Positions 1 through 8,068 are shown, counted from the stretch's first letter. The stretch: DNA of 38,532 bases from Alloalcanivorax marinus (GCF_016906305.1 NZ_JADDOL010000026.1:1-38532); one strand, 5' to 3'. Notes: generated by a model not told the origin, from the letters alone. A program made the numbers and translations.

Positions 1-97
1 CAGGGTAACTGGAAATCTCATCGTCTTCATGGTCTTAATTTCGGGGGGAAGGTCATCGGCTATCAATTATTCGAGATCATACTAGATGAGAACCGCA

Positions 98-116
98 CCC
101 CGGCCATCGGCCGGGG
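98..116. other. Perfect 8-bp GC-rich hairpin
   Basis: CCCCGGCC and GGCCGGGG are separated by three bases. No T-tract follows on either strand, so a classical terminator is not supported. It lies just beyond the attC-like site, in DNA that would belong to the next cassette or flank. Positions 1-146 otherwise hold no convincing gene. Confidence 0.3.
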
Positions 117-146
117 CCTCCTGTGCTTTGACAAACACGGGGTATG

Positions 147-221
147 AGATAACGCAACCACTCACAGGTGAAATTGCGAGCGCAGCGAGTAATTTTGTCC
201 TTGTGTAGCGGCCTGTTAGCT
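147..221 (-). other. attC: Integron attC-like recombination site (75 bp)
   Basis: Read on the minus strand, the site starts with the core AGCTAAC (221-215), 18 bases after the gajB stop, and ends with GTTATCT (153-147). The interior is an imperfect dyad: CACAAGG and AAATT on the left face AATTT and CCTGTG on the right, around a centre rich in CTCGC/GCTCGC. Length, position and architecture are those of an attC. AGCTAAC is the exact reverse complement of GTTAGCT upstream of gajA (4208-4202), as expected because the last six bases of a circular cassette's attC come from the cassette's own 5' end. Both cores depart slightly from the RYYYAAC/GTTRRRY consensus (one position in AGCTAAC, two in GTTATCT). 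No integrase is in the window, so this would be an integrase-less cassette. Confidence 0.62.
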
Positions 222-239
222 TCTTCATCTATCCGCGCC

Positions 240-2078
240 TTAGTTAACGACACTGATATCCGCTTTCGAAAATAACTCCTTTTGAAGCAGTTCCTCTTTT
301 GCCGCAACCGCGTTGTTTGTATAGAAGAGAATCCGGAGGTTTTCTTCAGCCCTCGAAAAGCAAACATAGGCTAGCTTTTTGCTTCTCCGGAATTGACTTT
401 CTTTTGGCTCGCCAGACGTTCCAGGGGTTAGAAGCTTTGAGAAGCTGTAATTATTCCAAGCAGCCTCTACGTCATCAAATACAACCAGCACATCAGAGTA
501 TTCTTCACCCTTCACGCCATGCTGCGTGCTGTATGCAGTGTTCTCTTGAATGAAGTCAGAGTACGCTCCAAGCTCTGTTGTTTTCATGGCAAAGAATTCG
601 TCGCAAAGCCAGTCACCCTTCTCAAGCCCATAGGCTTCTTCTTCATACTCTTCAGTTCTAGGATTTCTGTCTAAATGCTCGGCAAGGCGTCCGGGGAGCC
701 TTATGAGCTCTTGTTCTCGGCAATATTCGTATATATCTCTCAACCTACCGTTAGACCAAACCGCATCAAGGTTCGCCACTACATGCTTAGATAGTTCCAC
801 CATTTCTTTCAATGACCGATTTCGGTTCTTCCCTCGAACATCGAAGGCCGGGCCAATAGTCCTTAACAGGTCGACAACAAGGCGCTGATCTCCATTCCGG
901 TAGGCTTCGACGAGAGGCCAAACGGCGGTCACTACCGGCTTAAGCAGAAAGTGCTCTCCCGACTCATAGTCTTCTTGAGCAGCTGCAGATGCATATTTTC
1001 CAGTAAACAAGGCATTGAGACATGCAAACCCTAAGCGCCGAGCGATCATCTGACGCGCCAAGAAAAGCCGAATGACGTCATTTCGCCCTTGCCAGCCCCA
1101 AGCTTCGACTGCTTGATCCATGCGCTGCAAAGCGCGATCGATCTGGGTTTCGGTGTAGCGCCTTCTAGGAGCTTCTGGGTTTTCCGCTTCAATGAGTGTT
1201 ATTTTTACACTCCCTTGCCGCCCCTTGTTATCTCCTGCAGGATACTGCGTCACATCTTTTCGAAATGCATTTAAAAAGGTAATAACACTTTCCGAGCAAC
1301 GGAAGTTCTCGGTCTTCTCGATAGTTTCTCCACCGGCAGGAGGCTTAAAATCACCAGCTCGTTTTTCGTAAATCTGCTGCCATGGATCTCCAAAGTAACC
1401 CACGACTGGAAGCCCATCATCTTCAGTGACAGCATTGAATGCTTCCACAACAACCGGAAATGTATCCTGGGCTTCATCAACGAAAATGAAAGGATACCGA
1501 AATCCGAACGCCTTGCGAAAAACTGCTTTGCCCTTCAGTAAGCAGCCTGCAATCTCGATGACGTCGTCATGACTCAGTCTGCCCTCTAGGTAGTTGCTAT
1601 ACACCGCATCGCCGTATCGGAACGCAACCACCTCATCTAGTTTTTCTAGTTCCTCACTGAGTTTTGCTACTTTTTCCCTGGCTTTAAGCGCCGTCTTGCT
1701 ATTGCCGCCATTATCTTTCTCAGCTGCCTTAGCTATGAGCTGCGGTATGCGTGATTCGCGTAGCGCATTTCGGATATCCTTGGTAAAGGTTTTTATCTCG
1801 CCCCACAGGAAGCTGTGAAGTGTTGAGACAACAAAGAGATCGTCGAAACCTAAACGCGTTGAAATAACCGCCACGGCGCGCTTGGTGTATGTAATGCAGG
1901 CGACCCGCTGCCCATTTTCTCGAAGTGCAACACCATAGTTGTCACGAACTAGATTAAGTGCATCAATGAGCGATGAAGTCTTCCCAGATCCCGCCCCTGC
2001 GATTACGGCGAAGCTTCGCTGCTCATTAAGACATGCAGCCACTTTCTCATCTGCTTCAGTCTGAATCCGTTCCGACAT
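240..2078 (-). CDS. gajB: Gabija protein GajB, UvrD/Rep-like helicase
   Basis: This 612-aa superfamily 1 helicase has Walker A GAGSGKT (residues 28-34), Walker B FVDEAQD (about 199-205), an NFR motif (about 258), a motif V-like segment QHGVKGEEY and motif VI YVCFSRAEENL near residue 572. In Gabija systems GajB is the UvrD-like partner of the nuclease GajA; the two form a complex that acts on phage DNA. It starts one base after the gajA stop, so translation is probably coupled. It is somewhat longer than commonly described GajB proteins (about 500 aa). The paired OLD gene makes a housekeeping UvrD unlikely. The attC-like site follows its stop by 18 bases. Confidence 0.83.
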   Translation of the reverse strand: MSERIQTEADEKVAACLNEQRSFAVIAGAGSGKTSSLIDALNLVRDNYGVALRENGQRVACITYTKRAVAVISTRLGFDDLFVVSTLHSFLWGEIKTFTKDIRNALRESRIPQLIAKAAEKDNGGNSKTALKAREKVAKLSEELEKLDEVVAFRYGDAVYSNYLEGRLSHDDVIEIAGCLLKGKAVFRKAFGFRYPFIFVDEAQDTFPVVVEAFNAVTEDDGLPVVGYFGDPWQQIYEKRAGDFKPPAGGETIEKTENFRCSESVITFLNAFRKDVTQYPAGDNKGRQGSVKITLIEAENPEAPRRRYTETQIDRALQRMDQAVEAWGWQGRNDVIRLFLARQMIARRLGFACLNALFTGKYASAAAQEDYESGEHFLLKPVVTAVWPLVEAYRNGDQRLVVDLLRTIGPAFDVRGKNRNRSLKEMVELSKHVVANLDAVWSNGRLRDIYEYCREQELIRLPGRLAEHLDRNPRTEEYEEEAYGLEKGDWLCDEFFAMKTTELGAYSDFIQENTAYSTQHGVKGEEYSDVLVVFDDVEAAWNNYSFSKLLTPGTSGEPKESQFRRSKKLAYVCFSRAEENLRILFYTNNAVAAKEELLQKELFSKADISVVN

Positions 2079-2079
2079 A

Positions 2080-4161
2080 TCAATTACTCGCTAAAGGCTG
2101 CTCTTGCTCTACTTTGGCTAGGCGCTGCTCAAGCCAATGCAGCCCCTCATCAATATATCCAGGTGTTAGCCAGTCCACCTCCGAAGCCAACACATCCAGC
2201 GCAAAATCAGTTTTCTTGAAGCTTGATGACTTCACTCTCTCGAAGATAGCCTGATAGGATCCTTCCAAATCATCTGGCACATCTATCCCCACGTCCAATG
2301 CACTGCCACGCAGCAAAGCGAAATTATCGTACGCAAACGCTTCCTCTATCGTTCGCGGTATCATTGTGAGTGTCTGACCATTTTCCTCGACGTTGATTCC
2401 TACTTGGAACGCCACACATCGGTCTTTCATCTCGTCCCGTTTTTGATCTTCGCTGAGGGCTAGTAGTTCCTCCACGGTGTTGACGCCGAAGAACTCTTTC
2501 AAAGAAGCATTGGAGGTTAGCGCACTAGGATCATCGCCTCGACACACTGGATGCCTTCCTTCTGGGCCGACGGAATCTAGATCGGTGATAACTAGGTGCG
2601 GAATATTGAGGAAACTGAGTAGTCCCTCAAAGCGGTGCGCGTATGCCCCGCCAACCTCTAGGATCGAAAGGTACTTGGTACGTAGCGTAGGTGCTGACTT
2701 CTCAACCATTTTGGCAAGCAGTAGCTTTTCTACGGTTCCCTCCACCAAGATTGCCGCATCTGCAAAAAACAAGTCGCAGTGTGACAACTTCAGGTAGCGA
2801 AGAAGGAACCGCTTCGCTTCCTCAGAATCGACCTGTCCTCCCTCAAACTTTACCGGACCCGGATCAAAACCACGAAGACTATGCACTCTTGATGCATTAA
2901 ATGTCCTCACGGCCTGACGGTCTTCACCCTCAAGCTCGCAACGCTCGAAGTAGCGAACCTTTGCAAAATCCACCGCGTCCAAGATATGGGAGGAATGGGT
3001 AGATACCACGAACTGCGGCACGAGTTCGGCTTGCTCTGCAGCACATGCAGTATTAGATATAATTTCCCATATATTTTCAATGAACGTCTGCTGAACCTGC
3101 GCATGCAGATGAACTTCTGGCTCCTCAATGAAGATCAATTGACAGAGCGGCCGATTCTGTTCGGTTCGCATCCACTGCAAATGGAAATGGCTAATCTGAA
3201 TCGCCATGTATATAAGGTTCTTGAAGCCCAGCCCGTTATATGACTCCGGCAATTCATGCTGACGGGCTTCATCTATATATATCAGGTCAGTATTACCTTG
3301 AAGCGCCTCTTCAGGGCTCAGTGAAGAAACGATTTTGAGAACTCGATCATTGATGGAAGGCACACCAAGCCCCTTGATAACTTCCATCAGGCCACTAAAG
3401 TGCGTCTCATAATGGTCGGTGAGTTTCTGGTTATTCTCATCGATCACCTGGTAGGCTGTTTCTTTGGCTTCAGCCTGCTCCAAGTTTTTCTTGTAGAAGG
3501 CAGAGAACGCAGTTGATAGGCGGTTGCTTCTGCTAGCTTCATCATCATTTACACTCCGTTGAGCATCGACGAAATCCACCCTCAGCAAGTCCCTGAGCAA
3601 GGATTTTCCATCTTTGCTGTCTAGCAGGGTCTCTACGAGTTCTTGGCCCCGGTCATCAAGCGAGTAGTATGAGATTCCGTAGTGTTGCTTCAAGTTTGTA
3701 TCAATACCCAGAAACTGGGAAAGAGTCCGGGTTCGTTTTCCTTCGTCTTCTGATACTGGGTATGCTGCGGAATACTCCGTGCGCATTTTTTCCGGATCAC
3801 TCGGCTGGTACTTCAGCCGGATACCAACCTTATCGAGCGCATCCGACAGCTCTGGTAGCAGCGTAAACGCTCGCCCAAACGAGATGTGATTAGGATCAAT
3901 CGAAAACCAAAGATCCAGCTCAATTGTTGGTAGACCTTCCGCGTCGCCGCCTTCACCAAACGCGTCAAGAGCAGGAACTTTCGAAACCGATAGGTCATGC
4001 ACCTTGAAGTCTTTCCCTCCAAGAAAACAGCGGAATGCGGCTGTTGCCGACGTCTTTCCGCTGTTATTCGGGCCGACGAAAACAGTTTCATCATCCTCGA
4101 ATCCGATAGTCACCTGTTCTAAACGACGGAAATTTTTGATTGCGATGCTTGTGATTTTCAT
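2080..4161 (-). CDS. gajA: Gabija protein GajA, OLD-family ATPase/TOPRIM endonuclease
   Basis: This 693-aa protein has an N-terminal SMC/ABC-like ATPase: Walker A GPNNSGKT at 30-37, Walker B FIEEPEVHLH near 345, and a switch region STHSSHILDA near 387. A C-terminal TOPRIM domain follows, with catalytic-type VEGTVEKLL near 470 and DLDS near 525. This is the class 2 OLD architecture of GajA, a DNA nickase/endonuclease controlled by nucleotide levels. The adjacent downstream UvrD gene identifies the Gabija pair. The ATG is 41 bases from the GTTAGCT core proposed as the cassette boundary. Base composition is lower in GC than the core genes to the right, consistent with transfer. An OLD-type nuclease of another defence family is the main alternative. 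Confidence 0.83.
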   Translation of the reverse strand: MKITSIAIKNFRRLEQVTIGFEDDETVFVGPNNSGKTSATAAFRCFLGGKDFKVHDLSVSKVPALDAFGEGGDAEGLPTIELDLWFSIDPNHISFGRAFTLLPELSDALDKVGIRLKYQPSDPEKMRTEYSAAYPVSEDEGKRTRTLSQFLGIDTNLKQHYGISYYSLDDRGQELVETLLDSKDGKSLLRDLLRVDFVDAQRSVNDDEASRSNRLSTAFSAFYKKNLEQAEAKETAYQVIDENNQKLTDHYETHFSGLMEVIKGLGVPSINDRVLKIVSSLSPEEALQGNTDLIYIDEARQHELPESYNGLGFKNLIYMAIQISHFHLQWMRTEQNRPLCQLIFIEEPEVHLHAQVQQTFIENIWEIISNTACAAEQAELVPQFVVSTHSSHILDAVDFAKVRYFERCELEGEDRQAVRTFNASRVHSLRGFDPGPVKFEGGQVDSEEAKRFLLRYLKLSHCDLFFADAAILVEGTVEKLLLAKMVEKSAPTLRTKYLSILEVGGAYAHRFEGLLSFLNIPHLVITDLDSVGPEGRHPVCRGDDPSALTSNASLKEFFGVNTVEELLALSEDQKRDEMKDRCVAFQVGINVEENGQTLTMIPRTIEEAFAYDNFALLRGSALDVGIDVPDDLEGSYQAIFERVKSSSFKKTDFALDVLASEVDWLTPGYIDEGLHWLEQRLAKVEQEQPLASN

Positions 4162-4201
4162 AACGTCCTTATTCGATTCACCAGTTTGTCAAACTCTTTA
4201 A

Positions 4202-4208
4202 AGCTAAC
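4202..4208 (-). other. Proposed 5' boundary of the Gabija cassette (core GTTAGCT)
   Basis: On the minus strand GTTAGCT (G followed by TTRRRY-like bases) stands 41 bases before the gajA start. It is the exact complement of the first core of the attC-like site after gajB. Cassette recombination occurs between G and TT, giving a cassette of roughly 4.05 kb. The DNA on the far side (4209-4330) shows no convincing attC partner half and no attI, so the recipient site is unidentified. Confidence 0.55.
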
Positions 4209-4473
4209 AATTTATTCACCGACGTTCGTCGTATATCCCCCGACGTACATTCCGGCGCCGTTCCGATGAGGCGCGCGGCAAGGCTCCGCTTATCAATGCC
4301 TTACATCTGCCACCGACTTCCCGATCGGTGACCTTTGCGAAAAGTGACGTTTATCTCTCTATCTTATATCTCGCACGCCTAATGTGTAGGTCATTAGACA
4401 TGTCATACTTTCCAATTGATGGGCCACCCATAACCTGGAAGGGCAGTAATTTTTCATTTTCCACCACAACGAC
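4209..4473. other. Intergenic stretch upstream of the Gabija cassette
   Basis: No gene is supported. It holds the short palindrome CGACGTTCGTCG (about 4220-4231), a second CGACGT nearby, a GC-rich patch (4250-4290) and then AT-rich DNA. It separates the cassette boundary from the end of the 90-aa gene. I found no second attC. Confidence 0.4.
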
Positions 4474-4746
4474 TTATTTTCTTAAGTTCTTCTCTATTTG
4501 CACTTGGCAAAGCGCTGTCTGAGCTTGAAGTTTATGCGCGAAGGCCTTTTCTTTCCCATAGGCGTAACCGACCGCGCCACCAATAATTCCGCCGACAGCC
4601 GCAAAAACAAGCTGACCAGTTGCGAGCCCAGCGAATCCGAGCAATATAACCCCGAGCGCAGTGTAAGACCGAGTTACACTATTAGCTTTGGCATACAACC
4701 TATCAGCGAACTCTTGTATGATATCTGGGTTATATATTGTTTTCAT
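4474..4746 (-). CDS. Small membrane protein with glycine-zipper helix
   Basis: This 90-aa protein is not recognised. Residues 1-25 are polar, starting MKTIYNPDIIQEFADRL. Residues about 28-62 form one long or two short hydrophobic helices rich in Gly and Ala (GLATGQLVFAAVGGIIGGAVG), a glycine-zipper pattern seen in small membrane proteins. A basic, charged tail follows. GGGGG just upstream of the ATG serves as a ribosome binding site. It lies 31 bases after the 218-aa lipoprotein gene on the same strand, so the two are probably cotranscribed. Function is unknown. Confidence 0.6.
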   Translation of the reverse strand: MKTIYNPDIIQEFADRLYAKANSVTRSYTALGVILLGFAGLATGQLVFAAVGGIIGGAVGYAYGKEKAFAHKLQAQTALCQVQIEKNLRK

Positions 4747-4777
4747 GGCGCCCCCTTTTTTAAATTTTTATTTTTAG

Positions 4778-5434
4778 TTATCTATTCGGGAAATTTCTTA
4801 TTAACTTATAGGTAATGCTGCTATTGTCAGCATTCAAAACTTCTATTTGCGCTCCCTTGTAGCCTATTACCCTTGACGCCGAAAGATCATACTCAACCTC
4901 GTTATTGAATGCGGGCCTAGCGGTGTTATTGCTAAACTCTCGGTATCCGATATTTATCTTGCTTCCTACGCGACCGCTGTATATCAGTGTCTGCTGAAAA
5001 CTATTTTTTGTTTCCGAAACTCGCCCATGCCTCTCATAGTCAGCATCATAACAAGCACGGCCACCCAATGTAGTAATAACACATAGTTTGCTATGGCCTT
5101 GTTTCTTTATGGCCAAAGCTTCAATAGGATCCGATAGCGCACCTCTGATGACGCCGACCGCTGAAAAGAAATCCTGCTTACTATCGAACCCTACTTGTGG
5201 GTAATTATTGCTGGGGATGTCGTAAAGGAAGCCGTCAACACGCCGTTTTACATATAGTACCTGCTCTTCATATATAACGCCCTTTTCGACCATATGATCC
5301 CCAACGTATGCTGTAACCTCTTGCCCCACAGGAGGGTAATCAACGTTTTTTACGGCCATCGGTGAACCATTATATTTCACAGTCGTGCAGCCGCTCAGAA
5401 AAATGATAACCAAGAGCACAGATGCTATCTTCAA
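4778..5434 (-). CDS. Putative lipoprotein of unknown function
   Basis: This 218-aa protein starts with a short lipoprotein signal peptide and the lipobox LSGC (Cys16), followed by Thr, which predicts outer-membrane sorting. The mature part has no family I recognise; it alternates short beta-type segments with polar loops and contains a Cys pair (around VITTLGGRACYD). The start codon is TTG, supported by a strong GGGAGGGG ribosome binding site eight bases upstream. It follows the decayed gcvPB 3' end and its terminator (5606-5629), so it needs its own promoter, and it precedes the 90-aa membrane protein. It is part of the AT-rich accessory region. Confidence 0.65.
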   Translation of the reverse strand: MKIASVLLVIIFLSGCTTVKYNGSPMAVKNVDYPPVGQEVTAYVGDHMVEKGVIYEEQVLYVKRRVDGFLYDIPSNNYPQVGFDSKQDFFSAVGVIRGALSDPIEALAIKKQGHSKLCVITTLGGRACYDADYERHGRVSETKNSFQQTLIYSGRVGSKINIGYREFSNNTARPAFNNEVEYDLSASRVIGYKGAQIEVLNADNSSITYKLIRNFPNR

Positions 5435-5605
5435 TTTGAATCCCCTCCCAATTTTTTAATCACGGCAGATCAAGCTGGCACAAAATTTCCGGTTTACCCC
5501 CTCTCTCTCACACCCCAAATGAGCTCAGTGTGCTGGGCTTTATCACCAATAAAAACGTGACCGACTTCACAAGTCAACATTTGTATCCGCTTGTCGCGCA
5601 AACAC

Positions 5606-5629
5606 AAAAAAGGGGCCACAAAAGGCCCC
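5606..5629 (-). terminator. Rho-independent terminator, copy of the gcvPB terminator
   Basis: On the minus strand GGGGCC, a six-base loop and GGCCCC are followed by six T. It is nearly base-for-base the terminator downstream of the intact gcvPB (8006-8029), exactly 2400 bases away. It marks the end of the duplicated gcvPB tail. Confidence 0.8.
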
Positions 5630-5659
5630 TTCACATAGTAACGACTAACTAACCGTTAG

Positions 5660-6067
5660 AGCAGCGCCATCACTCACTCCAAAGCAAATCCAACTTCTTC
5701 GCCGCCTTCACCTCATCCAGCTGGCGCGCGGGCCGGTGAACGGCGCTTCGGTGACGGTTTCCGAGTTGGTGTTCACTTCTTCCAGGATTTTGGCCATGGC
5801 GTCGACAAAGTCGTCCATGGCTTCCTTGGTTTCGGTGGGCTCGATGAGGAAGCATTCGGGCATCAGCAGCGGGAAGTAGATGGTTGGGGCGTGTTGGTTG
5901 TAGTCGAGCAGGCGTTTGGCGATATCGAGGGCGGTGACGTGTTGGTCCGTGGCCAGTTTGGCGAAGGTGTGGATGAATTCGTGGCTGGCGGCGGCTCGGG
6001 TAGGCGGCCGGCCGCCGAGGGCTTCTAGACTCTTGAGCAGGGTAGCCGGCGAGGGTGGATTACTCAT
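5660..6067 (-). pseudogene. Decayed duplicate of the gcvPB 3' end (copy B)
   Basis: The reading frame (5708-6067) matches the last 130 or so residues of GcvPB, for example [20 protein letters not shown] and [16 protein letters not shown] one-base deletion near 5722 shifts the frame, and the tail QLDEVKAAKKLDLLWSE continues in another frame to a stop near 5671. It lacks the whole PLP-binding part, so it cannot act as a decarboxylase. By eye, nucleotide identity with 8069-8460 is roughly 85 %, with a six-base length difference in the TETE repeat. The similarity continues through the stop into the terminator. An ATG at 6067 could express a 119-aa remnant, but I read it as a relic of an insertion that duplicated the end of the gene. 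Confidence 0.8.
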
Positions 6068-6138
6068 CGAAGCAGCTCATCCTTTATCGCCAGCTGCCAT
6101 ACGACATGAGCTAAGATAGTTAGTACGTCTTAATCGGA

Positions 6139-6543
6139 TTAAAGCTGCATGAGATATTCGGAATCAAGCGCCACATCGTCCCTCATCACTTTCTTGCAGT
6201 AATCCATAAGGTCTCCTCCCTGCCAACCCATAACCTCCTTTCCGGTGACCACGCTTCTCGACATAAGCGTTCCATCCTCTCCTTTCATCACTATCATCCC
6301 GGTAAACCTACCATTGCGCATAATACAATACAGCGCGTTAGACAGTCCTGGGGCGTCATCATACGAAAGTTTTCCCTCAGAATCTCTCGGGAACGGAAGA
6401 GCTTCTGACCAGGAAGCCATGACGTTAATTTGGCCACCATCGGCGAGCAGGATCTCATCTTGATTCACACTTATGATCTTTACTAGGAAAACTCTTCGTG
6501 ATCGAAAATCCGCCTCAACTTTCATAAATCTGAATATTGACAC
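6139..6543 (-). CDS. Hypothetical protein, 134 aa
   Basis: No family is recognised. The protein is soluble, without signal peptide or membrane segment, and carries a conserved-looking centre (YCIMRNGRFTGMIVMKGEDG) and an acidic C-terminus. I prefer the GTG at 6543 because AGGGGGTGA, close to the ideal anti-16S match, sits just upstream; an in-frame GTG at 6549 and ATG at 6525 are alternatives. It is enclosed between gcvPB copies A and B, so it is cargo of the second insertion unit. After its stop comes a seven-base inverted repeat (AGCTCAT/ATGAGCT, about 6074-6113), which is not an attC. Confidence 0.5.
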   Translation of the reverse strand: MSIFRFMKVEADFRSRRVFLVKIISVNQDEILLADGGQINVMASWSEALPFPRDSEGKLSYDDAPGLSNALYCIMRNGRFTGMIVMKGEDGTLMSRSVVTGKEVMGWQGGDLMDYCKKVMRDDVALDSEYLMQL

Positions 6544-6639
6544 ACTCACCCCCTATTCTATTACTCTTACTTACAGCCACAATGTAGCGCTCTAGACCAC
6601 GATTCTTCAGCATTATTATATTTTCGAGAATTTTAAGAA

Positions 6640-6915
6640 AGCAGACCGAAAAGGGAAATGTCAAACAAGAACTACTAACGAACCTAGGAGCCTCCCTATC
6701 ATCAACCCGCACGACAAAATCCAATTGCCTCTCCGCCTTTACATCGTCCAGCAGGCGCAGGGCTGAGTGAACCGCCCCTGGGTGACACTGTCCCAGTCGG
6801 AGCTGGCTTCGTTGAAGATTCTTTCCACGACATGGACGAAGTCGTGCATGGCTTTTGGGGTTTCGGCAGGCTCGACAAGGAAGTGCTTGGCAGCAGCAGG
6901 AAGCATGACCGATCC
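6640..6915 (-). pseudogene. Strongly decayed duplicate of the gcvPB 3' end (copy A)
   Basis: In one frame (stop at 6739) it reads FLVEPAETPKAMHDFV and VTQGRFTQP, recognisable against Gcv[19 protein letters not shown] and VTQAPFTQP. The terminal LLDDVKAERQLDFVV appears in another frame. After the lost stop, the sequence down to about 6640 still resembles the gcvPB post-stop and terminator segment, but the hairpin is destroyed. It is much more diverged and shorter (about 70 codons) than copy B, implying an older event. It begins right after the stop of the 161-aa gene. Confidence 0.7.
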
Positions 6916-6934
6916 GCACTGTTTCGTCTCCGCC

Positions 6935-7420
6935 TTAATTGAGCTCTTTAAACCGCATGTTTTTTTGTTCATTAATAGCCAAAAAGGAAGCATATGCCAG
7001 CCTAATTCCACGCCCGCTTCTAATTTCTTGGCTTAATGATCCGGGCTTAAAACGCCCTCTAGCGTAGGCATATAAATACCATTCAATTGGCCCTGAACAC
7101 ACTCTCCCATAAAGGAACGCCAAGTGAGCCCAAAGCCCAGTTTTTTTGGATTTAAAATTAACTGCCGTATTACTTTTCTGAACCACAATCTTAGGAAAAA
7201 GGCCAGCCTCATTCTCATAACTCGAGGCCTCAGCATACACATCGATAGCCTTCACTAAATCAGACACCAAAATACGGCTTTCGGACGGCCTTGTGTGCCT
7301 TTGAGAGCGAATCAAGAACTCTTGTGTCTCGAATTTTTGTTTAGGCAAATGAAACCAGCAGTTCTCGATCCGATATCCATCACTAAGCGATTTTCTTCTG
7401 TAATGGTCAATTATTTCCAA
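6935..7420 (-). CDS. Hypothetical protein, 161 aa
   Basis: The sequence matches no family I know. It is basic, apparently soluble, with aromatic-rich segments (ENCWFHLPKQKF; GPIEWYLYAYARGRF). The start is probably TTG, with GGAG seven bases upstream. It ends about 20 bases before gcvPB copy A begins and follows the 124-aa lipoprotein by 80 bases, in which a six-base inverted repeat GCGCTT/AAGCGC is present. Codon use and AT-richness match the accessory region rather than the gcv genes. Confidence 0.5.
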   Translation of the reverse strand: MEIIDHYRRKSLSDGYRIENCWFHLPKQKFETQEFLIRSQRHTRPSESRILVSDLVKAIDVYAEASSYENEAGLFPKIVVQKSNTAVNFKSKKTGLWAHLAFLYGRVCSGPIEWYLYAYARGRFKPGSLSQEIRSGRGIRLAYASFLAINEQKNMRFKELN

Positions 7421-7500
7421 AACACATCTCCAGAAAATAGAGCAATTAATAATTAACGCGCTTATTTATCACTCTAAAATTCTTTTAAAGCGCACACTTT

Positions 7501-7875
7501 CTATCTAATTCTAATTTCATATTTGTGAACCATATTATCCCAGTACGTCCAACCCCAACCATCGACTTTGCCATCAATAAGAACAACTGGCGTGAGCTCA
7601 TCGTCTGTAATGGCGTCATCACTAGCTTTGAGGTCGGTGTAATACATAAGCACCTCAACAATCCCTACCTGAGTCCTGTATAGCTCGGATCTATAAGGAT
7701 TACTTATGGTGCCTGCGATCGTAGAGTAACTTTCATTCCCCATTATTTTGGTCACTTCAGACTTGTCCATTCCCGGCGACAAGCTCATTATGTTTGCCCT
7801 GTTTTCAGATCTCAGTCCAGAAAGAGATGCGCATCCAGAAAGAATAATAAACAAACCAAAAATTACGGCTTTCAC
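7501..7875 (-). CDS. Small SmpA/BamE-like lipoprotein
   Basis: This 124-aa protein has a lipoprotein signal with LSGC at residues 12-15, followed by Ala. The mature part begins with a segment of the SmpA/OmlA (BamE-like) type, LSPGMDKSEVTKIMGN, a motif common in small outer-membrane lipoproteins; a beta-rich remainder includes VDGWGWTYWDN. The start is GTG with GGGAGGT upstream. It is the first gene downstream of the intact gcvPB and its terminator. It is not the core BamE, which is expected elsewhere. The family call rests on one motif. Confidence 0.6.
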   Translation of the reverse strand: MKAVIFGLFIILSGCASLSGLRSENRANIMSLSPGMDKSEVTKIMGNESYSTIAGTISNPYRSELYRTQVGIVEVLMYYTDLKASDDAITDDELTPVVLIDGKVDGWGWTYWDNMVHKYEIRIR

Positions 7876-8005
7876 CTTACCTCCCTTTTAGCAACCAAGT
7901 TATTTATAAAGCGACATTGAATATAACCGCCATTGACGTTATTAGGGCACCTACCCAATGAGAAAAAAGGCGTATCTAGCCGAATATAGCTCTAATATGA
8001 GAGAG

Positions 8006-8029
8006 AAAAAAGGGGCCAGAAAAGGCCCC
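8006..8029 (-). terminator. Terminator of the gcv operon
   Basis: On the minus strand GGGGCC, a six-base loop and GGCCCC are followed by six T, 40 bases after the gcvPB stop. It is duplicated at 5606-5629. Confidence 0.85.
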
Positions 8030-8068
8030 TTTGGTAGTAACAACTAACTAACCCTTAAAACCCCACCA

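Noticed and set aside
5708-6067. 119-aa ORF as a functional truncated GcvPB
   Set aside because: Lacks the PLP lysine region, is frameshifted near its end, and matches as a duplicated tail.
6068-6138. Second attC candidate (ACTAAC with AGCTCAT/ATGAGCT inverted repeat)
   Set aside because: No GTTRRRY-like closing core and no matching cassette start.
7421-7500. attC-like GCGCTT ... AAGCGCGTTAAT between two small genes
   Set aside because: Only one half resembles an attC; there is no RYYYAAC core, so it is too weak to call.
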